From Harmothoe impar (lineage: Eukaryota > Annelida > Polychaeta > Phyllodocida > Polynoidae), in the NCBI GenBank assembly GCA_947462335.1, contig OX381714.1, forward strand, positions 58,883,800 to 58,947,799: a stretch of 64,000 bases of DNA, in the 5' to 3' direction. Position 1 is the first letter of the stretch. Every line of letters begins with the position of its first letter. The notes beneath the pieces were generated by a model. It was not told where the DNA came from. It did no database searches and worked only from the letters and a program-made list of their open reading frames with translations. Shown here in pieces: positions 23,644-32,835 of the stretch. The translations under genes and the position numbers were made by a program.

Positions 23644-26600
23644 AATTTTTGCACAATTAACTATCACTAATTCACTCAGGTCCTTCTAAAATGTGCAAAA
23701 ATCGAGTTCAAGTGACTCAAATCAACATTTACATCACGGAAATACCTCACTATGGCAACTGGGGACCATTTCACTAAACCGGTCTGTATGTGCTTAAAGT
23801 GGTCTGTATGTGCCAAACACACATATGTATGGAAATAGGCCAATTTCATCAATTTTTCAACTATTATTACTCAAAATTCATTTTTTATAGTAACGCAAGG
23901 CTCGGGCCCGTCACACAAACCACTTTTCACATACAAGGCAAGTACTATTCTACCCGTTTGGGCCAATACAAACCCAAAAACACAAATTTCAACTATTTTT
24001 TCAGCCACACTGATCAATTTTTGCACAATTAACTATCACTAATTCACTCAGGTCCTTCTAAAATGTGCAAAAATCGAGTTCAAGTGACTCAAATCAACAT
24101 TTACATCACGGAAATACCTCACTATGGTAACTGGGGACCATTTCACTAAACCGGTCTGTATGTGCTTAAAGTGGTCTGTATGTGCCAAACACACATATGT
24201 ATGGAAATAGGCCCATTTCATCAATTTTTCAACTATTATTACTCAAAATTCATTTTTTATAGTAACGCAAGGCTCGGGCCCGTCACACAAACCACTTTTC
24301 ACATACAAGGCAAGTACTATTCTACCCGTTTGGGCCAATACAAACCCAAAAACACAAATTTCAACTATTTTTTCAGCCACACTGATCAATTTTTGCACAA
24401 TTAACTATCACTAATTCACTCAGGTCCTTCTAAAATGTGCAAAAATCGAGTTCAAGTGACTCAAATCAACATTTACATCACGGAAATACCTCACTATGGC
24501 AACTGGGGACCATTTCACTAAACCGGTCTGTATGTGCTTAAAGTGGTCTGTATGTGCCAAACACACATATGTATGGAAATAGGCCCATTTCATCAATTTT
24601 TCAACTATTATTACTCAAAATTCATTTTTTATAGTAACGCAAGGCTCGGGCCCGTCACACAAACCACTTTTCACATACAAGGCAAGTACTATTCTACCCG
24701 TTTGGGCCAATACAAACCCAAAAACACAAATTTCAACTATTTTTTCAGCCACACTGATCAATTTTTGCACAATTAACTATCACTAATTCACTCAGGTCCT
24801 TCTAAAATGTGCAAAATTCGAGTTCAAGTGACTCAAATCAACATTTACATCACGGAAATACCTCACTATGGCAACTGGGGACCATTTCACTAAACCGGTC
24901 TGTATGTGCTTAAAGTGGTCTGTATGTGCCAAACACACATATGTATGGAAATAGGCCCATTTCATCAATTTTTCAACTATTAGTACTCAAAATTCATTTT
25001 TTATAGTAACGCAAGGCTCGGGCCCGTCACACAAACCACTTTTCACATACAAGGCAAGTACTATTCTACCCGTTTGGGCCAATACAAACCCAAAAACACA
25101 AATTTCAACTATTTTTTCAGCCACACTGATCAATTTTTGCACAATTAACTATCACTAATTCACTCAGGTCCTTCTAAAATGTGCAAAAATCGAGTTCAAG
25201 TGACTCAAATCAACATTTACATCACGGAAATACCTCACTATGGCAACTGGGGACCATTTCACTAAACCGGTCTGTATGTGCTTAAAGTGGTCTGTATGTG
25301 CCAAACACACATATGTATGGAAATAGGCCCATTTCATCAATTTTTCAACTATTATTACTCAAAATTCATTTTTTATAGTAACACAAGGCTCGGGCCCGTC
25401 ACACAAACCACTTTTCACATACAAGGCAAGTACTATTCTACCCGTTTGGGCCAATACAAACCCAAAAACACAAATTTCAACTATTTTTTCAGCCACACTG
25501 ATCAATTTTTGCACAATTAACTATCACTAATTCACTCAGGTCCTTCTAAAATGTGCAAAATTCGAGTTCAAGTGACTCAAATCAACATTTACATCACGGA
25601 AATACCTCACTATAGCAACTGGGGACCATTTCACTAAACCGGTCTGTATGTGCTTAAAGTGGTCTGTATGTGCCAAACACACATATGTATGGAAATAGGC
25701 CCATTTCATCAATTTTTCAACTATTATTACTCAAAATTCATTTTTTATAGTAACGCAAGGCTCGGGCCCGTCACACAAACCACTTTTCACATACAAGGCA
25801 AGTACTATTCTACCCGTTTGGGCCAATACAAACCCAAAAACACAAATTTCAACTATTTTTTCAGCCACACTGATCAATTTTTGCACAATTAACTATCACT
25901 AATTCACTCAGGTCCTTCTAAAATGTGCAAAAATCGAGTTCAAGTGACTCAAATCAACATTTACATCACGGAAATACCTCACTATGGCAACTGGGGACCA
26001 TTTCACTAAACCAGTCTGTATGTGCTTAAAGTGGTCTGTATGTGCCAAACACACATATGTATGGAAATAGGCCCATTTTATCAGTTTTTCAACTATTATT
26101 ACTCAAAATTCATTTTTTATAGTAACGCAAGGCTCGGGCCCGTCACACAAACCACTTTTCACATACAAGGCAAGTACTATTCTACCCGTTTGGGCCAATA
26201 CAAACCCAAAAACACAAATTTCAACTATTTTTTCAGCCACACTGATCAATTTTTGCACAATTAACTATCACTAATTCACTCAGGTCCTTCTAAAATGTGC
26301 AAAAATCGAGTTCAAGTGACTCAAATCAACATTTACATCACGGAAATACCTCACTATGGCAACTGGGGACCATTTCACTAAACCAGTCTGTATGTGCTTA
26401 AAGTGGTCTGTATGTGCCAAACACACATATGTATGGAAATAGGCCCATTTCATCAATTTTTCAACTATTATTACTCAAAATTCATTTTTTATAGTAACGC
26501 AAGGCTCGGGCCCGTCACACAAACCACTTTTCACATACAAGGCAAGTACTATTCTACCCGTTTGGGCCAATACAAACCCAAAAACACAAATTTCAACTAT

Positions 26601-27161
26601 TTTTTCAGCCACACTGATCAATTTTTGCACAATTAACTATCACTAATTCACTCAGGTCCTTCTAAAATGTGCAAAAATCGAGTTCAAGTGACTCAAATCA
26701 ACATTTACATCACGGAAATACCTCACTATGGCAACATGGGACCATTTCACTAAACCGGTCTGTATGTGCTTAAAGTGGTCTGTATGTGCCAAACACACAT
26801 ATGTATGGAAATAGGCCCATTTCATCAATTTTTCAACTATTATTACTCAAAATTCATTTTTTATAGTAACGCAAGGCTCGGGCCCGTCACACAAACCACT
26901 TTTCACATACAAGGCAAGTACTATTCTACCCGTTTGGGCCAATACAAACCCAAAAACACAAATTTCAACTATTTCATCGGTCACACTGATCAATTTTGCC
27001 ACAATAAACTATTTGTAATTCATTCACATAGTGCACAGACATTATACCTACAAGATACAGACGGTTGAAAAATCATTTCCAACTCCTAGGACTTCACTAT
27101 GGCAACTGGGGACCATTTCATTAAACCGGTCTGTATGTGCCTAAAGCGGTCTGTATGTGCC
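23644..27161 (+). repeat. 372-bp satellite array, right segment with diverged edge
   Basis: Resumes the interrupted unit at AATTTTTGCAC and continues for about nine 372-bp units. The last one (26970-27161) switches to the variant seen at the left edge (GTGCACAGACATTATA and CAACTCCTAGGACTTCACTA) instead of the core version. Confidence 0.96.
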
Positions 27162-28384
27162 AAACACACATATATGTGTATGGAAGTAGGCCCAGTTCAT
27201 GAATTATTGAAGTATTATTACTCTAAATTCATTTCTTTATGGTAGCAGAAGGGTAGGGCCTCTCACACTGACCACTTTTTCTCTTACCATGCACTAAACT
27301 TGTACTATTCTAGCCATGTAATTAAAGCGGGCAAAATAACAAGAGGGAAGCTAGCCCATGTTCAGACCAATATACGAGATTTGGAGGAGACCACAAGGTG
27401 TGAAATGAAATTAAACAGGCATCTCGTCAAGAACACGGGACTTGCTTCCAATGGTACATCTTTTGCAATCGGCTATATACCACATCATGCAGCTCAGTAC
27501 ACAGAAAAGGTGTGCTGTGGACATTGGGATGTAAAAATACCTGTTTGTTCCAATTATTGGTTTCTCCCCTTTCTCCCAATTAAATTCCTTGGCAATATAA
27601 CAACAGGTGAACATTTTGCTAATATCTATGCTATGTCACAAACAGTGGTAAGGTCGTAATGCAGTTGAAAAGGTGACAGGAATGCCATACAGCTCTATCT
27701 TTCTGGATAGTATGCTTCCATCTTGTGTTAAGTTGCGGAACTTCTACCCTTAAACCGGTATGTATGTGCAGCATTCATGTATAGATCTCTATATATATAT
27801 AATAATATTATTAGTGAACGCGACTGATTTCCACAAATGATGCAGATGCTAAGTACTTGTACACAATTTCCTTTACCCGTTATAACAAAAGGGTTGATCG
27901 CTGACTGTCCGGCCCTAGTTCCTCATGTTGTATACACCACATGCACATCTCCAGTTAGCTGGAGAACACAACAGGCTGTCAAATTGAAATCCGTAAGGAG
28001 GAAGGCAATGGGAGTCAGCGAAGCCCTTGTGAGACCTAGAATTGCAGCGGTTTATATAGTATGTCATCTAGCTGGTACACAGAAAAGGTGTGCAAGAGCC
28101 TGTCAAACTGTACTACATGTTTTGCTGGGTGTTTCCTATGCAATATTACATTATTTTTGATACAGGTTATAAGAAGTCAAAAAGTACTACATTTTCATGT
28201 TAGGCATTCGGTGTATTACACCCATCTTTACGCATATATATGAACAAATTAGAACAGGGGCAAGGAGTTCATGTACGTTGTATAAACGTACCCTATTGCG
28301 GCCGCTTAATACCGGCGTTACAAGACAGATGGCGCCACAGTACGGCCCTTCTTCCCTTCTTCCCGCCACCCTTTGGGCCACAGG
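27162..28384. other. Non-coding spacer right of the satellite
   Basis: The first 130 bp continue as a decayed satellite-like sequence. One motif copy, TTAAACCGGTATGTATGTGC, lies at 27750-27769. Open frames of 60-119 codons have no recognisable features. Confidence 0.55.
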
Positions 28385-28687
28385 TTTTAACTAGATGTCA
28401 GCTTGGCGAGTGAGTAGCCCATATGGGGTAACATGGGAAGGTGTGCAACTAGAAGTCCACCCTGGTCTAAGGACGTGACATTTAGACTAGTACAGACCAG
28501 TAGTGTACACAACATGCACTATATGGTGCTAATGCATGCCCTAACTAATTTAATGCATGTTGTGTACACTACTGGTCTGTACTAGTCTAATTGTCACGTC
28601 CTTAGACCAGGGTGGACTTCTAGTTGCACACCTTCCCATATTACCCAATACAGTTTACACACTCGCCAAGCTGATATCTTGTTAAAA
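28385..28687. mobile_element. 303-bp foldback (hairpin) element
   Basis: Inverted arms from TTTTAAC...CAGCTTGGCGAG on the left to CTCGCCAAGCTG...GTTAAAA on the right. The inner parts (AGAAGTCCACCCTGGTCTAA and its complement) match almost perfectly around a short centre near 28540. I found no clear target duplication. Probably a MITE of unassigned superfamily. Confidence 0.85.
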
Positions 28688-28847
28688 TCTGTGCTTTGGG
28701 CAATGTGGAGAGCGGGTTGGATCACCTTTGTACACAGAATATACCTATTTAAAGTACAATACTAGTATGGGGAAGCTTTTCTTGGTTTTGTTCATTGTTC
28801 AGGGGATGTCGAGGGACGGTTACAATTGTGTGGGTTTGGTTGGAAAG

Positions 28848-30086
28848 TTATTCTTTTGGTTCTTTCAGCTCTAGCATACGCTGTATGGGGATGATGTAGG
28901 ACAAGGGCCATTCATCACTGGATGTGTCTCCATCCTCAGAGGGCATGTAGAGTTCATTTACAAGCTGACCTCCCCGCCGCCGCTCAGTTATGTTGGCGTA
29001 TCGTGCAGCTTGCTCTTCTGTTTCTGTTTGGGGGGTGTAGTCAGGGTCATCATCTGAATCAGACTCTTCCGGCTCTAGTTCTGGCTGCTGTAATGTTTTC
29101 GGTGTACTAGATGGGGTTGCCCTGCTCTGCTTCGCAGATGTGGTAGACCTGGTTTGCCTCCTCCTCTCACGGTCTGCTGCTCTGACCGAAGCAATGTCTA
29201 TGCTGTCGTCGTCGCTTGAGAAGACTGGGTCTTGTACATTGGCCTCATTGCCACCGTCCTCATCCTCCGAAAGGTCAGACTCAGACTCACTGTCTGACTC
29301 GCTGTCAGAGTCAGTGTCATCTGGGAGGACCGGTGGTTGTTGTATCTTTGTGTCAGTCGGTGTCTTGGTCTTAGTGCTGTGCCGAGCAGACCGTGCAGAG
29401 ACAGTGGGAGTGTCAGAAGGTGCTGCAGGGACCATGGGAGCCTCTGTCTCCTCACACTGGGCAAGAGGTGCTGTGTCGCAATCCATGGTAGCTGGAGCAG
29501 TTGTCTTGGTCTTGGTGCTGTGCCGAGCAGGTGCAGAGACAGTTGGAGTGTCAGAAGGTGCTGCAGGGACCATGGGAGCCTCTGTCTCCTCACACTGGGC
29601 AAGAGGTGCTGTGTCGCAATCCATGGTAGCTGGAGCAGTTGTCTTGGTCTTGGTGCTGTGCCGAGCAGACCGTGCAGAGACAGTGGGAGTGTCAGAAGGT
29701 GCTGCAGGGACCATGGGAGCCTCTGTCTCCTCACACTGGGCAAGAGGTGCTGTGTCGCAATCCATGGTAGCTGGAGCAGTTGTCTTGGTCTTGGTGCTGT
29801 GCCGAGCAGGTGCTGAGACAGTGGGAGTGTCTGAAGGTGCTGCAGGGACCATGGGAGCCTCTGAAGTGGTAGCTGGAGCGGGTAGATGCGGATGGTGATA
29901 CTCGCAGTGCGCACTGATGTTCCACACCACATCCTTGCAGTGGGGGCAGTGGTGTGGTACTGGTTCTGCAGTACGAGGGGCAGTAGGTGGTTTGGTGGTT
30001 TTGCCTTTGCTTGCTTTGTTGCCCTCCTTCGCTGCCTCCTTTTCTGCCTTCTTTGCTGCCTTCTTCTCAGCCTTACGTTTTGCTTC
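28848..30086 (-). CDS. Repeat-rich acidic protein segment, unknown function
   Basis: Minus-strand open frame in the same phase as 31097-30087 but separated from it by an in-frame TAA. After the stop it starts with a Lys/Ala/Glu-rich run, then a possible zinc-binding HCPHC...HCEYHH patch. Next come four copies of a 46/47-residue repeat (EAPMVPAAPSDTPTVSA... to ...TAPLAQCEE), then strongly acidic Ser/Asp/Glu runs and a Ser/Thr/Arg-rich segment, ending in PLSYIIPIQRMLELKEPKE. I do not recognise the family. Either the TAA marks decay, or it lies in an intron: GGA|GTAAGA at the stop fits a splice donor, with a possible acceptor about 115 bp on. No ATG opens this part, so it is not an independent gene as it stands. 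Confidence 0.55.
   Translation of the reverse strand, partial: EAKRKAEKKAAKKAEKEAAKEGNKASKGKTTKPPTAPRTAEPVPHHCPHCKDVVWNISAHCEYHHPHLPAPATTSEAPMVPAAPSDTPTVSAPARHSTKTKTTAPATMDCDTAPLAQCEETEAPMVPAAPSDTPTVSARSARHSTKTKTTAPATMDCDTAPLAQCEETEAPMVPAAPSDTPTVSAPARHSTKTKTTAPATMDCDTAPLAQCEETEAPMVPAAPSDTPTVSARSARHSTKTKTPTDTKIQQPPVLPDDTDSDSESDSESESDLSEDEDGGNEANVQDPVFSSDDDSIDIASVRAADRERRRQTRSTTSAKQSRATPSSTPKTLQQPELEPEESDSDDDPDYTPQTETEEQAARYANITERRRGGQLVNELYMPSEDGDTSSDEWPLSYIIPIQRMLELKEPKE
29362..29880 (-). repeat. Coding minisatellite with alternating 141/138-bp units
   Basis: Four copies begin near 29362, 29503, 29641 and 29782, spaced 141, 138 and 141 bp. Copies 1 and 3 carry a short insertion (GACCGTGCAG) that is absent from copies 2 and 4, so the array looks like a duplicated dimer. 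The unit stays in frame. Confidence 0.9.
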
Positions 30087-31097
30087 TTACTCCTTTGGTG
30101 TGCACCAGGAAGCACACTGGGGACGCAGATCTTCCTCCATGCAGCACTCCTGGTAACAGGACGTTTTTCTCATGAGCAGCTCACCCTTGAAGAACGTTGC
30201 TTGGTGTTGGGTTGTGATGCCAGGCACCGTACCACATTTCCAAGAGTCAACGGTGTCTTCAGCCGCGTTAACTTCTGCTTTGGTCGCATGGAGGAGTTTG
30301 ATTTTCCGAGTCTGAGGAGCGACGTGCTCCACAAACTCTTCAGCGGTCTGGATAGAACCTACAGCCTTTACGACCCGGTCCGCCAGACCCTTCAAAGCAC
30401 CTCCTACGCCATCGCACGGTCCCTTCCCATGCCCGGCCTCCAACCAGTTCCACTTGGCTATGCTGGTGCGCAAGTTGCGTTTAACACGGACCTTAGCTGG
30501 GAGAACACTGTTGCGGCACATTCCAAGGGCCCGGGCCAGTGCCGACTTCTGGCCATAACGCGGGACAGCCCCTTCACAGTGCTTTGCAAGCAACAGGTTT
30601 TGGACGTGGGGTGGAGCGCCTCTCACAAGCTCAGCGATCTCATGTAGTGTGATGATTTCGCCTCTTGCTTGTGGAGTCACTTGGCAACCCCCGTCCAGAG
30701 TCCGTGCCGTCTTCTGAGTAGCAGTCAGTTTAAGTATAGGATGATCAGAGGGGTTTTCCGGGGATATAGCTTGGTTAGTCGGGGGGTTTGTCTGGTCGGT
30801 TCTTGCAGGGGGTACGTCGCCATCTACCGGTATGGGTAAAGGCGGTGTGGGTGTGACAGGGACAGGGACACGCAGACGGACACGCTCTGCGTTACGCCTC
30901 CGTTTCGATGAAAGCAGAAGCTTCTTCCAGCGTGACCATTTCTTCCTCCTTTTCCTTTCTTCCGGTAAGGGGTTATACTTATGTACCGGAGTGGGATGGG
31001 AGCGTAGACCTTGACGTGGTACAGCCTTCACGGGCGGGGTGTTATGTTTTCCGGCTGCCTCTGTCACACAGCGAGGTACCTCCTGGTCCTCACCTCG
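30087..31097 (-). CDS. Protein segment with HGKGPCDGVGG motif, unknown function
   Basis: Open frame of about 336 codons between two in-frame stops (TGA at 31098-31100 and TAA just above 30084), in phase with both neighbours. It has a basic Arg/Lys-rich region (about 30860-30970), a Pro-rich linker, then a better-ordered half with HEIAELVRG, a possible helix-turn-helix stretch (KSALARALGMCRNSV) and WLEAGHGKGPCDGVGGALKG. The last motif is one I associate, from memory only, with uncharacterised transposon-linked proteins in animals. The C-terminus has several Cys (CYQECC...). It begins without an ATG. It could be the middle exon of a spliced gene or part of a decaying one. Confidence 0.5.
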   Translation of the reverse strand, partial: RGEDQEVPRCVTEAAGKHNTPPVKAVPRQGLRSHPTPVHKYNPLPEERKRRKKWSRWKKLLLSSKRRRNAERVRLRVPVPVTPTPPLPIPVDGDVPPARTDQTNPPTNQAISPENPSDHPILKLTATQKTARTLDGGCQVTPQARGEIITLHEIAELVRGAPPHVQNLLLAKHCEGAVPRYGQKSALARALGMCRNSVLPAKVRVKRNLRTSIAKWNWLEAGHGKGPCDGVGGALKGLADRVVKAVGSIQTAEEFVEHVAPQTRKIKLLHATKAEVNAAEDTVDSWKCGTVPGITTQHQATFFKGELLMRKTSCYQECCMEEDLRPQCASWCTPKE

Positions 31098-31775
31098 TCA
31101 TGCAGAGTCATTACAGGAGTCATCAGGGGAGTCATCAGATGACTCACTCCCTTGGCTTGCATGAGGAATAGATGTGGGAGTGCTATGTGCCTCGGGCACT
31201 AGCTGGAAACCTGGTGCAGGATCTTCCACTATGGGGTCCACACTGAATAATTGAGGGTCGATGTGGGCCATCCAGGCATCAACGTCTGGCTTAAACTCCT
31301 CACATGGAGCACCACGGGATGGAGTGGTATCCAGGGACTCATCCAGAGTCCCCTCTGATTGCGTGCCGTGAGACAGTGCACTGTCGTCATCCACTACTGA
31401 CTCGCCGAATGGGAGAAGGCAATCTGTCTGAGTCTGGTCCAGACATGACACACTAGGGTGCGTCTCTTCTAGGCTGCCGTTCTCGGCAGCTGGCAGTGCA
31501 GTGAGGCTGACATTCTCAGCGGCCGGCAATGCAGTGAGGCTGACGTACTCAGCGGCCGGCAGTGCAGACAGGCTGACGTTTTCAGCGGCCGGCAGTGCAG
31601 ACAGGCTGACGTTTTCAGCGGCCGGCAGTGCAGACAGGCTGATGTTGTCACTAGGGACAGGATCGTCTGTTGACTTGAGTGCAGAGGGTACATCATTGCG
31701 TTTGGGGAACAGCCTTGTACCACGCATGCCCAGTCTCCACCTCTTTCTGCGGCTGGAAGAAGTTGCAAAGTACAA
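31098..31775 (-). CDS. SLSALPAAENV-repeat protein segment, unknown function
   Basis: 225-codon frame starting with ATG at 31775. A basic N-terminus is followed by five to six 11-residue repeats of the type SLSALPAAENV, then an acidic Ser/Asp-rich tail ending at TGA. A plausible splice acceptor (CAACTTCTTCCAG before 31752) suggests the coding part may begin there as an exon. It is in phase with the two frames downstream, so 31775-28848 looks like one long coding tract broken by two stops. Composition is clearly richer in GC than the flanks, which supports coding history. Confidence 0.5.
   Translation of the reverse strand: MYFATSSSRRKRWRLGMRGTRLFPKRNDVPSALKSTDDPVPSDNISLSALPAAENVSLSALPAAENVSLSALPAAEYVSLTALPAAENVSLTALPAAENGSLEETHPSVSCLDQTQTDCLLPFGESVVDDDSALSHGTQSEGTLDESLDTTPSRGAPCEEFKPDVDAWMAHIDPQLFSVDPIVEDPAPGFQLVPEAHSTPTSIPHASQGSESSDDSPDDSCNDSA
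31473..31648 (-). repeat. 33-bp coding tandem repeat
   Basis: Five near-identical 33-bp units plus partials containing TCAGCGGCCGGCAGTGCAG, encoding the 11-residue repeat of the surrounding frame. Confidence 0.92.
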
Positions 31776-31826
31776 GCCATTTATGAGTTGTGAATTTACA
31801 AAAGCACTGTCTGCCTGGAAATATTA

Positions 31827-32090
31827 TACCAGTCTGTATGTGTACTTTTTAGTAGAAAAGGCTATAGATTCATGTATACCGGTATGTATTTTCCTAAAGT
31901 GGTCTGTATGTGCCAAAATTGAAAGGCTGGTTGAACAGGCCTATTTATATATACCGGTATGTAAGTTCCTAAAGTGGTCTGTATGTGCCAAAATTGAAAG
32001 ACTGGTAGAACAGGCCTATTCATATACCGGTATGTAAGTTCCAAAAGCGGTCTGTATGTGCCAAATTGATGAAGACCGGTCGAATAGGCC
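31827..32090 (+). repeat. 73-75-bp tandem repeat built on the CGGTCTGTATGTGC motif
   Basis: Starts with a partial motif (CCAGTCTGTATGTG at 31829), then three units beginning ATACCGGTATGTA at about 31876, 31951 and 32024. Each is followed 15-20 bp later by AAAGTGGTCTGTATGTGC (or AAAGCGG) and GAACAGGCCTATT. The period differs from the 372-bp satellite but the paired-motif layout is the same. Confidence 0.9.
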
Positions 32091-32210
32091 ATCATAATTT
32101 TGTTGCCCATGTTTTTTGTTTATAATTTTACAAGTCTAAAACTTGGTGAAGATATTAGCAAAATATAAAAGTTCAAGTGATACAGAACACAAAATAAAGT
32201 ATGAATGAAC

Positions 32211-32465
32211 TGAACCTTTATTTTCACCGCGCCGCAGTACAATGTTAAACACATCAGTACTTAGTTCTAATAATCTAAGATGCTCTACATCGTTAATACA
32301 AGTACCCTTCATGTTCATATATCAAGGACACAGGAAATGAAGCTTTATTTTCACTGCGCCGCAGTATGTACAATGGTAAACACATCAGTACTTAGTTCTA
32401 ATAATCTAAGATGCTCTACATCGTTAATACAAGTACCCTTCATGTAGAAAAATAAAGGACACAGG
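32211..32465. repeat. Two-copy tandem duplication, about 125 bp each
   Basis: Copies at about 32211-32335 and 32339-32465 share CTTTATTTTCACNGCGCCGCAG and a long stretch ending AAGTACCCTTCATGT. On the minus strand each contains AATAAAG, so either could serve as the polyadenylation signal for the spliced gene ending at 32836. That use is inference. Confidence 0.85.
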
Positions 32466-32835
32466 TGTAATGCAGTATGTTATGTTAGTTCTGCTAACTA
32501 ACTAAGTAGTATGAAAACGGCACATTGAAATCAAAATCAGTAAAGAATGGTCAAGGTTATGACTAACTCGTCAAACGCAGTCTCTATTTCTTATAAGGCC
32601 ACTTTAAAAAAACACCGCCCGCACTGGTCAGTTTAAAAGGGCCCTTGGGTGCTTTTCATTTAATTTAGATGGTTGTTTCCAACATTTATGATGGATATAT
32701 GTACGCTTACATGTATAACTTTACCTATCAGGCTTATATATCAATAAACCAACATAACCGTGCTTCTACAGCATTTGTGATAAAAGTTATAAAAAGTTAT
32801 AAAAGTTATAAAAATTATAACAGTTATAAAAACTC

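Noticed and set aside
13653..27068. About 20 open frames of 80 codons, one per satellite unit, as a tandem gene family
   Set aside because: The unit length is a multiple of three, so one open frame is copied with the repeat. Differences between units include replacements with no sign of constraint, there is no domain, and no promoter or splice signal was seen.
29140..29898. Plus-strand 252-codon frame over the 141/138-bp repeats
   Set aside because: Antisense shadow. The minus-strand frame has the acidic, Ser-rich composition continuing into non-repeat sequence and neighbouring in-phase frames.
30832..31171. Plus-strand frames opposite the HGKG-containing frame
   Set aside because: They are shorter, mutually overlapping and lack composition or motif support compared with the minus strand.
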